Below, in pieces: positions 1 to 13,404 of a DNA stretch of 64,000 nucleotides. Source of the stretch: Drosophila persimilis (Eukaryota > Arthropoda > Insecta > Diptera > Drosophilidae); contig NW_020825478.1 of the NCBI RefSeq assembly GCF_003286085.1, forward strand, positions 1-64,000, written 5' to 3'. The position numbers and the translations under genes were made by a program. Within the stretch, counting starts at the first letter, position 1, and each line of letters begins with the position of its first letter. The notes beneath the pieces are model-generated. The model ran no database searches. It was not told where the DNA came from and was given only the letters and a program-made list of their open reading frames with translations.

Positions 1-3000
1 ATCACCGCACCCATATATCAACCCACGCTCCAGGAAATGTGGTGCAAGATCGCACATCTTGGGCACTAGCACAATACCGGCACTATAAGCCCTCAAAAAA
101 GTGGAACTCCGCAACTATATGGCACCTTCACTTATATAGAACCCTTCCCTATCCAGCACTGGCAGGTCATAACTGAACCACCGCACCTATTATACACCCA
201 CGCTCTAGGAAATTTCGGCAGGAGCCGCATATTTTGGGCATAAGCAAAACCATATGGCAATATAGCCCTAAAAAAGTGGAACCTCCGAAATACTATTGGA
301 ACAACACCTGACCTTATATAGAACCCTTCCCTAGACAAGCACTGGCATGTGTATCTGAACCACCGCACCTATATAGCATCCACGCTCCAGGAATTGTGGC
401 CAGGATCGCACATCTTGGCATAAGCACCATATGGCAATATAGAACCAAAAAAGTGGAACCTCCGCAACTATATGGCACCTGCACTTATATAGAACCCTTC
501 CCTATCCAGCACTGGCATGTATACTGAACCACCGCACCTATATAGCACCCACGCTCCAGGAAATGTGGCAGGATAGCACATCTTGGGCATAAGCACCAAT
601 ATGGCAATATAGCCCCAAAAAAGTGGAACCTCCGCAACTATATGGCTTCTGCACTTATATAGAACCCTTCCCTATCCAGCACTGGCATGTATACTGAACC
701 ACCGCAACTATATAGCATACCACGCTCCAGGAAATGTGGCAGGATCGCATATTTTGGGCATAAGCACCAATATGGCAATATAGCCCCAAAAAAGTGGAAC
801 CTCCGCAACTATATGGCACCTGCACTTATATAGAACCCTTCCCTATCCAGCACTGGCATGTATACTGAACCACCGCACCTATATAGCACACACGCTCTAG
901 GAAATTTGGCAGGATCGCATATTTTGGGCACTAGCACCAATATGGCACTCTAGCCCATAAAAAAGTGGAACCTCCGCAACTATATGGCACCTGCACTTAT
1001 ATAGAACCCTTCCCTATCCAGCACTGGACATGTATACTGAACCACCGCACCTATATAGCATCCACGCTCCAGGAAATGTGGCAGGATCGCATATTTTGGG
1101 CATAAGCACCAATATGGCAATATAGCCCCAAAAAAGTGGAACCTCCGCAACTATATGGCTTCTGCACTTATATAGAACCCTTCCCTATCCAGCACTGGCA
1201 TGTATACTGAACCACCGCAACTATATAGCATACCACGCTCCAGGAAATGTGGCAGGATCGCATATTTTGGGCATAAGCACCAATATGGCAATATAGCCCC
1301 AAAAAAGTGGAACCTCCGCAACTATATGGCACCTGCACTTATATAGAACCCTTCCCTATCCAGCACTGGCATGTATACTGAATCACCGCACCCATATATC
1401 ACCCACGCTCCAGGAAATGTGGCAAGATCGCACATCTTGGGCACTAGCAACAATACGGCACTATAGCCTCAAAAAAGTGGAACTCCGCAACTATATGGCA
1501 CCTTCACTTATATAGAACCCTTCCCTATCCAGCACTGGCATGTATACTGAACCACCGCACCTATATAGCACCCACGCTCTAGGAAATTTGGCAGGATCGC
1601 ATATTTTGGGCATAAGCACCAATATGGCAATATAGCCCTAAAAAAGTGGAACCTCCGAAATTATATGACACCTACACTTATATAGAAACCTTCCCTATAC
1701 AGCACTTGCATGTATATTGAATCACCGCAACGATCTGGAACCCACGCTCTAGGAAATGTGGCAGGATCGCATATTTTGGGCATAAGCACCAATATGGCAA
1801 TATAGCCCCAAAAAAGTGGAACCTCCGCAACTATATGGCATCTGCACTTATATAGAACCCTTCCCTATCCAGCACTGGCATGTATACTGAACCACCGCAC
1901 CTATATAGCACCCACGCTCCAGGAAATGTGGCAGGATCGCACATCTTGGGCACTAAGCACCAATATGGCAATATAGCCCCAAAAAAGTGGAACCTCCGCA
2001 ACTATATGGCTTCTGCACTTATATAGAACCCTTCCCTATCCAGCACTGGCATGTATACTGAACCACCGCAACTATATAGCATACACACTCCAGGAAATGT
2101 GGCAGGATCGCATATTTTGGGCATAAGCACCAATATGGCAATATAGCCCCAAAAAAGTGGAACCTCCGCAACTATATGGCACCTGCACTTATATAGAACC
2201 CTTCCCTATCCAGCACTGGCATGTATACTGAACCACCGCACCTATATAGCACCCACGCTCTAGGAAATTTGGCAGGATCGCATATTTTGGGCACTAGCAC
2301 CAATATGGCACTCTAGCCCATAAAAAAGTGGAACCTCCGCAACTATATGGCACCTGCCCTTATATAGAACCCTTCCCTATCCAGCACTGGCATGTATACT
2401 GAACCACCGCAGCTATATAGCCCCCACGCTCCAGGAAATGTGGCAGGATCGCATATTTTGGGCATAAGCACCAATATGGCAATATAGCCCCAAAAAAGTG
2501 GAACCTCCGCAACTATATGGCTTCTGCACTTATATAGAACCCTTCCCTATCCAGCACTGGCATGTATACTGAACCACCGCACCTATATAGCACCCACGCT
2601 CCAGGAAATGTGGCAGGATCGCACATCTTTGGCACTAGCACCAATATGGCACTCTAGCCCATAAAAAAGTGGAACCTCCGCAACTATATGGCACCTGCAC
2701 TTATATAGAACCCTTCCCTATCCAGCACTGGCATGTATACTGAACCACCGCACCTATATAGCATCCACGCTCCAGGAAATGTGGCAGGATCGCATATTTT
2801 GGGCATAAGCACCAATATGGCAATATAGCCCCAAAAAAGTGGAACCTCCGCAACTATATGGCTACCTGCACTTATATAGAACCCTTCCCTATCCAGCACT
2901 GGCATGTATACTGAACCACCGCACCTATATAGCACCCACGCTCCAGGAAATGTGGCAGGATCGCATATTTTGGGCACTAGCACCAATATGGCACTCTAGC

Positions 3001-6000
3001 CCATAAAAAAGTGGAACCTCCGCAACTATATGGCACCTGCACTTATATAGAACCCTTCCCTATCCAGCACTGACATGTATACTGAACCACCGCACCTATA
3101 TAGCATCCACGCTCCAGGAAATGTGGCAGGATCGCATATTTTGGGCATAAGCACCAATATGGCAATATAGCCCCAAAAAAGTGGAACCTCCGCAACTATA
3201 TGGCTTCTGCACTTATATAGAACCCTTCCCTATCCAGCACTGGCATGTATGCTGAACCACCGCAACTATATAGCATACACACTCCAGGAAATGTGGCAGG
3301 ATCGCATATTTTGGGCATAAGCACCAATATGGCAATATAGCCCCAAAAAAGTGGAACCTCCGCAACTATATGGCACCTGCACTTATATAGAACCCTTCCC
3401 TATCCAGCACTGGCATGTATACTGAACCACCGCACCTATATAGCACCCACGCTCTAGGAAATTTGGCAGGATCGCATATTTTGGGCATAAGCACCAATAT
3501 GGCAATATAGCCCTAAAAAAGTGGAACCTCCGAAATTATATGACACCTACACTTATATAGAAACCTTCCCTATACAGCACTTGCATGTATATTGAATCAC
3601 CGCAACGATCTGGAACCCACGCTCTAGGAAATGTGGCAGGATCGCATATTTTGGGCATAAGCACCAATATGGCAATATAGCCCCAAAAAAGTGGAACCTC
3701 CGCAACTATATGGCTTCTGCACTTATATAGAACCCTTCCCTATCCAGCACTGGCATGTATACTGAACCACCGCACCTATATAGCCCCCACGCTCCAGGAA
3801 ATGTGGCAGGATCGCACATCTTGGGCACTAGCATCAATATGGCAATATAGCCCCAAAAAAATGGAACCTCCGCAACTATATGGCACCTGCACTTATATAG
3901 AACCCTTCCCTATCCAGCACTGGCATGTATACTGAACCACCGCACCTATATAGCCCCCACGCTCCAGGAAATGTGGCAGGATCGCATATTTTGGGCACTA
4001 GCACCAATATGGCACTCTAGCCCATAAAAAAGTGGAACCTCCGCAACTATATGGCACCTGCCCGTATATAGAACCCTTCCCTAACCAGCACTGGCATGTA
4101 TACTGAACCACCGCAGCTATATAGCCCCCACGCTCCAGGAAATGTGGCAGGATCGCATATTTTGGGCATAAGCACCAATATGGCAATATAGCCCCAAAAA
4201 AGTGGAACCTCCGCAACTATATGGCTTCTGCACTTATATAGAACCCTTCCCTATCCAGCATTGGCATGTATACTGAACCACCGCAACGATCTGGAACCCA
4301 CGCTCTAGGAAATGTGGCAGGATCGCATATTTTGGGCATAAGCACCAATATGGCAATATAGCCCCAAAAAAGTGGAACCTCCGCAACTATATGGCACCTG
4401 CACTTATATAGAACCCTTCCCTATCCAGCACTGGCATGTATACTGAATCACCGCACCCATATATCACCCACGCTCCAGGAAATGTGGCAAGATCGCACAT
4501 CTTGGGCACTAGCAACAATACGGCACTATAGCCTCAAAAAAGTGGAACTCCGCAACTATATGGCACCTTCACTTATATAGAACCCTTCCCTATCCAGCAC
4601 TGGCATGTATACTGAACCACCGCACCTATATAGCACCCACGCTCTAGGAAATTTGGCAGGATCGCATATTTTGGGCATAAGCACCAATATGGCAATATAG
4701 CCCTAAAAAAGTGGAACCTCCGAAATTATATGACACCTACACTTATATAGAAACCTTCCCTATACAGCACTTGCATGTATATTGAATCACCGCAACGATC
4801 TGGAACCCACGCTCTAGGAAATGTGGCAGGATCGCATATTTTGGGCATAAGCACCAATATGGCAATATAGCCCTAAAAAAGTGGAACCTCCGAAATTATA
4901 TGACAACTACACTTATATAGAAACCTTCCCTATACAGCACTTGCATGTATATTGAATCACCGCAACGATCTGGAACCCACGCTCTAGGAAATGTGGCAGG
5001 ATCGCATATTTTGGGCATAAGCACCAATATGGCAATATAGCCCCAAAAAAGTGGAACCTCCGCAACTATATGGCTTCTGCACTTATATAGAACCCTTCCC
5101 TATCCAGCACTGGCATGTATACTGAACCACCGCAACTATATAGCATACACACTCCAGGAAATGTGGCAGGATCGCATATTTTGGGCATAAGCACCAATAT
5201 GGCAATATAGCCCCAAAAAAGTGGAACCTCCGCAACTATATGGCACCTGCACTTATATAGAACCCTTCCCTATCCAGCACTGGCATGTATACTGAACCAC
5301 CGCACCTATATAGCACCCACGCTCTAGGAAATTTGGCAGGATCGCATATTTTGGGCACTAGCACCAATATGGCACTCTAGCCCATAAAAAAGTGGAACCT
5401 CCGCAACTATATGGCACCTGCCCTTATATAGAACCCTTCCCTATCCAGCACTGGCATGTATACTGAACCACCGCAGCTATGTAGCCCCCACGCTCCAGGA
5501 AATGTGGCAGGATCGCATATTTTGGGCATAAGCACCAATATGGCAATATAGCCCCAAAAAAGTGGAACCTCCGCAACTATATGGCTTCTGCACTTATATA
5601 GAACCCTTCCCTATCCAGCACTGGCATGTATACTGAACCACCGCACCTCTATAGCCCCCACGCTCCAGGAAATTTGGCAGGATCGCACATCTTTGGCACT
5701 AGCACCAATATGGCACTCTAGCCCATAAAAAAGTGGAACCTCCGCAACTATATGGCACCTGCACTTATATAGAACCCTTTCCTATCCAGCACTGGCATGC
5801 ATACTGAATCACCGCACCTATATATCACCCACGCTCCAGGAAATGTGGCAAGATCGCACATCTTGGGCACTAGCAACAATACGGCACTATAGCCTCAAAA
5901 AAGTGGAACTCCGCAACTATATGGCACCTTCGCTTGTATAGAACCCTTCCCTATCCAGCACTGGCATGTATACTGAACCACCGCACCTATATAGCACCCA

Positions 6001-6395
6001 CGCTCTAGGAAATTTGGCAGGATCGCATATTTTGGGCACTAGCACCAATATGGCACTCTAGCCCATAAAAAAGTGGAACCTCCGCAACTATATGGCACCT
6101 GCACTTATATAGAACCCTTCCCTATCCAGCACTGGCATGTATACTGAACCACCGCACCTATATAGCCCCCACGCTCCAGGAAATGTGGCAGGATCGCATA
6201 TTTTGGGCATAAGCACCAATATGGCAATATAGCCCCAAAAAAGTGGAACCTCCGCAACTATATGGCTTCTGCACTTATATAGAACCCTTCCCTATCCAGC
6301 ACTGGCATGTATACTGAACCACCGCAACTATATAGCATACACACTCCAGGAAATGTGGCAGGATCGCATATTTTGGGCATAAGCACCAATATGGC
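1..6395. repeat. 170-bp satellite array, segment 1
   Basis: Head-to-tail monomers of about 170 bp fill this stretch. Each runs from ctccgcaactatatggc through a central actggcatgtatactga and gcaggatcgcatattttggg to an A-rich tract before gtggaac. Several variant classes alternate: cacctgc or ttctgc after tatatgg, a diverged class with caacgatctggaaccc, and a class with caatacggcactatagcctc. The diverged class recurs near 1730, 3605, 4285, 4795 and 4970, in shared multi-monomer contexts, so higher-order repeats are present. The first 430 bp have many single-base indels absent from later copies. I see no gene; the minus-strand ORFs are the monomer read through. Confidence 0.97.
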
Positions 6396-6913
6396 TGGTG
6401 AGAAATGAGCCTCGTAGTTTTTAATTCAATGTTCATGTATATTGCGATTGACCTATTTACACGCTCATGATTGTAGTACACCGCCTAAGTAACTATTTTT
6501 ACGCGCATAGCTGTGTTGTTGTTTTGCTCGTGTCCGAAACATAACTGTAATGTTCTCACACGCATAGCCAAGCCCGCAGCTGCACACGCACACAGCGATG
6601 CGTTCCGTTGTTTTGCATTGAGACCGTCGCGTCGAGTCTTATCGCGTGATCTTTCAATTCCCTTTTGCTCGACTTCTTTTCGCGGAGTTGATGCAGTAGA
6701 AACTTCTAGACGAAGCCGCCCGCACGCTTAGTTTGAACCGCAGTAGAAACTTCGAGACGAAGCCGCCCGCACGCATAGTTTGTACCGCCGCAGAATCGAA
6801 CCCCCCGCTATTCTTGTAATATAATTGTACTATAACCACCAATATTAAATAATCAATAAATAATAAATAAGCTCAAGATATAAACGATTAAACAGTCCAC
6901 TAATTCATAACCA
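6396..6913 (+). mobile_element. BEL/Pao solo terminal repeat, 518 bp
   Basis: This is a single terminal repeat interrupting a satellite monomer. It begins TGGTGAG and ends ATAACCA, and is flanked on both sides by atggc (6391-6395 and 6914-6918), a 5-bp target duplication as expected for BEL/Pao. It matches 11854-12371 except near its 3' end, where gattaaacag agrees with the last repeat of the BEL complex (26061) instead of gattatacag. It contains a 47-bp tandem duplication (6693-6739 and 6740-6786) and AATAAA signals close to the 3' end. Positions 6425 to about 6490 also encode the last residues of BEL pol, so where the LTR proper begins is uncertain (TGTGTTG at about 6511 is an alternative). 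The short ORFs here are not genes. Confidence 0.8.
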
Positions 6914-9900
6914 ATGGCAATATAGCCCCAAAAAAGTGGAACCTCCGCAACTATATGGCACCTGCACTTATATAGAATCCTTCCCTAACCAGCACTGGCA
7001 TGTATACTGAATCACCGCACCCATATATCACCCACGCTCCAGGAAATGTGGCAAGATCGCACATCTTGGGCATTAGCAACAATACGGCACTATAGCCTCA
7101 AAAAAGTGGAACTCCGCAACTATATGGCACCTTCACTTATATAGAACCCTTCCCTATCCAGCACTGGCATGTATACTGAACCACCGCACCTATATAGCAC
7201 CCACGCTCTAGGAAATTTGGCAGGATCGCATATTTTGGGCACTAGCACCAATATGGCACTCTAGCCCATAAAAAAGTGGAACCTCCGCAACTATATGGCA
7301 CCTGCACTTATATAGAACCCTTCCCTATCCAGCACTGGCATGTATACTGAACCACCGCACCTATATAGCCCCCACGCTCCAGGAAATGTGGCAGGATCGC
7401 ACATCTTGGGCATAAGCACCAATATGGCAATATAGCCCCAAAAAAGTGGAACCTCCGCAACTATATGGCTTCTGCACTTATATAGAACCCTTCCCTATCC
7501 AGCACTGGCATGTATACTGAACCACCGCAACTATATAGCATACACACTCCAGGAAATGTGGCAGGATCGCATATTTTGGGCATAAGCACCAATATGGCAA
7601 TATAGCCCCAAAAAAGTGGAACCTCCGCAACTATATGGCACCTGCACTTATATAGAACCCTTCCCTATCCAGCACTGGCATGTATACTGAACCACCGCAC
7701 CTATATAGCCCCACGCTCCAGGAAATGTGGCAGGATCGCACATCTTGGGCACTAGCACCAATATGGCACTCTAGCCCATAAAAAAGTGGAACCTCCGCAG
7801 CTATATGGCACCTGCACTTATATAGAACCCTTCCCTATCCAGCACTGGCATGTATACTGAACCACCCCAGCTATATAGCATACACACTCCAGGAAATGTG
7901 GCAGGATCGCACATCTTGGGCATAAGCACCAATATGGCAATATAGCCCAAAAAAGTGGAACCTCCGCAACTATATGGCTTCTGCACTTATATAGAACCCT
8001 TCCCTATCCAGCACTGGCATGTATACTGAACCACCGCAACTATATAGCATACACACTCCAGGAAATGTGGCAGGATCGCATATTTTGGGCATAAGCCCCA
8101 ATATGGCAATATAGCCCCAAAAAAGTGGAACCTCCGCAACTATATGGCACCTGCACTTATATAGAACCCTTCCCTATCCAGCACTGGCATGTATACTGAA
8201 CCACCGCACCTATATAGCACCCACGCTCTAGGAAATTTGGCAGGATCGCATATTTTGGGCACTAGCACCAATATGGCACTCTAGCCCATAAAAAAGTGGA
8301 ACCTCCGCAACTATATGGCACCTGCACTTATATAGAACCCTTCCCTATCCAGCACTGGCATGTATACTGAACCACCGCACCTATATAGCACCCTCGCTCT
8401 AGGAAATTTGGCAGGATCGCATATTTTGGGCATAAGCACCAATATGGCAATATAGCCCCAAAAAAGTGGAAGCTCCGCAACTATATGGCTTCTGCACTTA
8501 TATAGAACCCTTCCCTATCCAGCACTGGCATGTATACTGAACCACCGCAACTATATAGCATACACACTCCAGGAAATGTGGCAGGATCGCATATTTTGGG
8601 CATAAGCACCAATATGGCAATATAGCCCCAAAAAAGTGGAACCTCCGCAACTATATGGCTTCTGCACTTATATAGAACCCTTCCCTATCCAGCACTGGCA
8701 TGTATACTGAACCACCGCACCTCTATAGCCCCCACGCTCCAGGAAATGTATCAGGATCGCACATCTTTGGCACTAGCACCAATATGGCACTCTAGCCCAT
8801 AAAAAAGTGGAACCTCCGCAACTATATGGCACCTGCACTTATATAGAACCCTTCCCTATCCAGCACTGGCATGTATACTGAACCACCGCACCTATATAGC
8901 CCCCACGCTCTAGGAAATGTGGCAGGATCGCACATCTTGGGCATAAGCACCAATATGGCAATATAGCCCCAAAAAAGTGGAACCTCCGCAACTATATGGC
9001 ACCTGCACTTATATAGACCCCTTCCCTATCCAGCACTGGCATGTATACTGAACCACCGCACCTATATAGCATCCACGCTCCAGGAAATGTGGCAGGATCG
9101 CATATTTTGGGCATAAGCCCCAATATGGCAATATAGCCCCAAAAAAGTGGAACCTCCGCAACTATATGGCACCTGCACTTATATAGAACCCTTCCCTATC
9201 CAGCACTGGCATGTATGCTGAACCACCGCACCTATATAGCACCCACGCTCTAGGAAATTTGGCAGGATCGCATATTTTGGGCACTAGCACCAATATGGCA
9301 CTCTAGCCCATAAAAAAGTGGAACCTCCGCAACTATATGGCACCTGCACTTATATAGAACCCTTCCCTATCCAGCACTGGCATGTATACTGAACCACCGC
9401 ACCTATATAGCACCCACGCTCTAGGAAATTTGGCAGGATCGCATATTTTGGGCATAAGCACCAATATGGCAATATAGCCCCAAAAAAGTGGAAGCTCCGC
9501 AACTATATGGCTTCTGCACTTATATAGAACCCTTCCCTATCCAGCACTGGCATGTATACTGAACCACCGCAACTATATAGCATACACACTCCAGGAAATG
9601 TGGCAGGATCGCATATTTTGGGCATAAGCCCCAATATGGCAATATAGCCCCAAAAAAGTGGAACCTCCGCAACTATATGGCACCTGCACTTATATAGAAC
9701 CCTTCCCTATCCAGCACTGGCATGTATACTGAACCACCGCACCTATATAGCCCCCACGCTCCAGGAAATGTGGCAGGATCGCACATCTTGGGCATAAGCA
9801 CCAATATGGCAATATAGCCCCAAAAAAGTGGAACCTCCGCAACTATATGGCACCTGCACTTATATAGAACCCTTCCCTATCCAGCACTGGCATGTATACT

Positions 9901-11853
9901 GAACCACCGCAACTATATAGCATACACACTCCAGGAAATGTGGCAGGATCGCATATTTTGGGCATAAGCCCCAATATGGCAATATAGCCCCAAAAAAGTG
10001 GAACCTCCGCAACTATATGGCACCTGCACTTATATAGAACCCTTCCCTATCCAGCACTGGCATGTATACTGAACCACCGCACCTATATAGCATCCACGCT
10101 CCAGGAAATGTGGCAGGATCGCATATTTTGGGCATAAGCACCAATATGGCAATATAGCCCCAAAAAAGTGGAACCTCCGCAACTATATGGCTTCTGCACT
10201 TATATAGAACCCTTCCCTATCCAGCACTGGCATGTATACTGAACCACCGCACCTCTATAGCCCCCACGCTCCAGGAAATGTATCAGGATCGCACATCTTT
10301 GGCACTAGCACCAATATGGCACTCTAGCCCATAAAAAAGTGGAACCTCCGCAACTATATGGCACCTGCACTTATATAGAACCCTTCCCTATCCAGCACTG
10401 GCATGTATACTGAACCACCGCACCTATATAGCCCCCACGCTCTAGGAAATGTGGCAGGATCGCACATCTTGGGCATAAGCACCAATATGGCAATATAGCC
10501 CCAAAAAAGTGGAACCTCCGCAACTATATGGCACCTGCACTTATATAGAACCCTTCCCTATCCAGCACTGGCATGTATACTGAACCACCGCACCTATATA
10601 GCATCCACGCTCCAGGAAATGTGGCAGGATCGCATATTTTGGGCATAAGCCCCAATATGGCAATATAGCCCCAAAAAAGTGGAACCTCCGCAACTATATG
10701 GCACCTGCACTTATATAGAACCCTTCCCTATCCAGCACTGGCATGTATACTGAACCACCGCACCTATATAGCACCCACGCTCTAGGAAATTTGGCAGGAT
10801 CGCATATTTTGGGCACTAGCACCAATATGGCACTCTAGCCCATAAAAAAGTGGAACCTCCGCAACTATATGGCACCTGCACTTATATAGAACCCTTCCCT
10901 ATCCAGCACTGGCATGTATACTGAACCACCGCACCTATATAGCACCCACGCTCTAGGAAATTTGGCAGGATCGCATATTTTGGGCATAAGCACCAATATG
11001 GCAATATAGCCCCAAAAAAGTGGAAGCTCCGCAACTATATGGCTTCTGCACTTATATAGAACCCTTCCCTATCCAGCACTGGCATGTATACTGAACCACC
11101 GCAACTATATAGCATACACACTCCAGGAAATGTGGCAGGATCGCATATTTTGGGCATAAGCCCCAATATGGCAATATAGCCCCAAAAAAGTGGAACCTCC
11201 GCAACTATATGGCACCTGCACTTATATAGAACCCTTCCCTATCCAGCACTGGCATGTATACTGAACCACCGCACCTATATAGCATCCACGCTCCAGGAAA
11301 TGTGGCAGGATCGCATATTTTGGGCATAAGCACCAATATGGCAATATAGCCCCAAAAAAGTGGAACCTCCGCAACTATATGGCTTCTGCACTTATATAGA
11401 ACCCTTCCCTATCCAGCACTGGCATGTATACTGAACCACCGCACCTCTATAGCCCCCACGCTCCAGGAAATGTATCAGGATCGCACATCTTTGGCACTAG
11501 CACCAATATGGCACTCTAGCCCATAAAAAAGTGGAACCTCCGCAACTATATGGCACCTGCACTTATATAGAACCCTTCCCTATCCAGCACTGGCATGTAT
11601 ACTGAACCACCGCACCTATATAGCCCCCACGCTCCAGGAAATGTGGCAGGATCGCACATCTTGGGCATAAGCACCAATATGGCAATATAGCCCCAAAAAA
11701 GTGGAACCTCCGCAACTATATGGCACCTGCACTTATATAGAACCCTTCCCTATCCAGCACTGGCATGTATACTGAACCACCGCAACTATATAGCATACAC
11801 ACTCCAGGAAATGTGGCAGGATCGCATATTTTGGGCATAAGCACCAATATGGC
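6914..11853. repeat. 170-bp satellite array, segment 2
   Basis: The same 170-bp satellite, phase-continuous with segment 1 once the solo terminal repeat and one target duplication are removed. Variant monomers mark higher-order repeats: the form with aatgtatcagg occurs at 8745, 10277 and 11469 (spacings about 9 and 7 monomers), and the form with gtggaagctccgc at about 8467, 9487 and 11025. The 10.2-11.6 kb pattern recurs beyond the BEL complex at about 27.7-29.1 kb. No gene seen. Confidence 0.97.
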
Positions 11854-12371
11854 TGGTGAGAAATGAGCCTCGTAGTTTTTAATTCAATGTTCATGTATAT
11901 TGCGATTGACCTATTTACACGCTCATGATTGTAGTACACCGCCTAAGTAACTATTTTTACGCGCATAGCTGTGTTGTTGTTTTGCTCGTGTCCGAAACAT
12001 AACTGTAATGTTCTCACACGCATAGCCAAGCCCGCAGCTGCACACGCACACAGCGATGCGTTCCGTTGTTTTGCATTGAGACCGTCGCGTCGAGTCTTAT
12101 CGCGTGATCTTTCAATTCCCTTTTGCTCGACTTCTTTTCGCGGAGTTGATGCAGTAGAAACTTCTAGACGAAGCCGCCCGCACGCTTAGTTTGAACCGCA
12201 GTAGAAACTTCGAGACGAAGCCGCCCGCACGCATAGTTTGTACCGCCGCAGAATCGAACCCCCCGCTATTCTTGTAATATAATTGTACTATAACCACCAA
12301 TATTAAATAATCAATAAATAATAAATAAGCTCAAGATATAAACGATTATACAGTCCACTAATTTATAACCA
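11854..12371 (+). repeat. BEL terminal repeat 1 (5'-most, 518 bp)
   Basis: Starts TGGTGAG directly after the atggc duplication and ends ATAACCA, 10 bp before a tRNA-Tyr-type primer-binding site. The first 29 bp occur only here and in the solo repeat at 6396; copies 3 and 4 start at the ttcaatgttcatg word (position 30). It carries the ccgaaacataac and gattatacag variants. It includes the 47-bp tandem duplication, and AATAAA words near its 3' end that could serve polyadenylation. Confidence 0.8.
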
Positions 12372-12381
12372 TAGCAAATTT

Positions 12382-12399
12382 TGGTCCTTCGAGCCGGAT
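12382..12399 (+). promoter_or_regulatory. Primer-binding site, tRNA-Tyr type (copy A)
   Basis: TGGTCCTTCGAGCCGGAT lies 10 bp after the terminal repeat and is complementary to the 3' end of insect tRNA-Tyr including its CCA. That tRNA would prime minus-strand reverse transcription. The assignment relies on my recall of the tRNA sequence. The same site recurs at 15411 and 20970. Confidence 0.75.
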
Positions 12400-12457
12400 C
12401 TCCGCGTTTGAGTTTATTTAGATACATATTGAGTGATACCGTTACCCGCTGTTTGCC

Positions 12458-13404
12458 ATGAAGGCCCTAGTGCATCGTCTAATTCAGCAACGTGGGGCCT
12501 GCAAATCCCAATTAACTCGCGTGGCTGCGGAGGCTCAAGAGTTTGTACAGTCATGTACTTCTGTGCAAACATTAGAGCACAAGTTGGACCGACTTGTTGC
12601 AACTTTCAACCGCTTTATGGAGCTGTCTGAAGAGCTGGTGCAATATAATGATGAAGATGAATACGTGGATCCGGATTTGGACATCCCCGAATATGAGAAA
12701 AGGTTCTTTAGTGCGCATAGTATCTTCACTGAAGCCATACGTGACCGGAGCAGTCACGAGAATGAGCACGACAACTCAAATCTACTGCTATCGACCACTG
12801 TGGAACGCTTATTTGAGGGACAAACTCAACTTCTGGAGAGGATTCGGGACTCATCGGGAACCACAGAGCTGCAGTTCGAGAAAATACGCATTCCGACGTT
12901 TTCGGGCAGATACGAGGATTGGTGTCAGTTTAGTGACTTGTTCTTAGGCTCAGTCGACAAGAAGAGTAGTCTGTCCAAGTGCCAAAAGTTTCATTATTTG
13001 AAATCCTATCTGGATGGTGAAGCGTTGTCTCTGATAAAACATATTCCCGTATCGGATGCCAATTACCAGGACGCATGGGAGAGGCTCGAAAATCGCTACA
13101 ACAAGAAGTCACTGATTGCTCGTTCGTTCATTCAAAACTTTCTTTCGTTGCCAACCGCAAAGGGTTCAAACATCGCCGAGTTGCGTAAGATAGTCGACAC
13201 CGCTGACGAAAGTATACGTGGTCTACATGCGCTGAGCTGCGACAGCCGCGATGTGTGGCTAATCCATATCTTGCTCTCAAAGTTAGACCCGGAATGCAAG
13301 GAAGCGTGGGCCACCTCCAGTGAATCGTGCAAGGAAAATGTGACCATAAATGACCTGTTTGGCTTTGTCTTCGCCCGTTGCGATGCACTTGAGTCTTGTC
13401 AAGA
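12458..13404 (+). pseudogene. BEL gag fragment A, fused to a LINE
   Basis: The ATG opens a BEL Gag whose middle, about residues 150-260, matches the DUF1759 region typical of BEL/Pao Gag (FSGRYEDW, followed by WERLENRYN). It is colinear with copy B up to the codons for ESCQ, then breaks after 13404 and continues into an unrelated LINE. The zinc knuckles, protease and all of pol are therefore missing. It differs from B and C by a Glu codon where they have Gly in the acidic stretch near residue 77. No function as a retrotransposon is expected. Confidence 0.85.

Noticed and set aside
1..6395. CRISPR-like array, because of regular repeats
   Set aside because: The whole 170-bp unit is conserved with no unique spacers, and the context is eukaryotic retrotransposons.
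6513..6842. 72- and 62-codon ORFs recurring at every BEL terminal repeat
   Set aside because: They lie wholly in the terminal repeat on opposite strands and are copied with it; Ser/Arg-rich, with no domain.
12414..12602. Minus-strand ORFs opposite BEL gag (also at 15443 and 21002)
   Set aside because: They are shadows of the gag reading frame, repeated at each copy.
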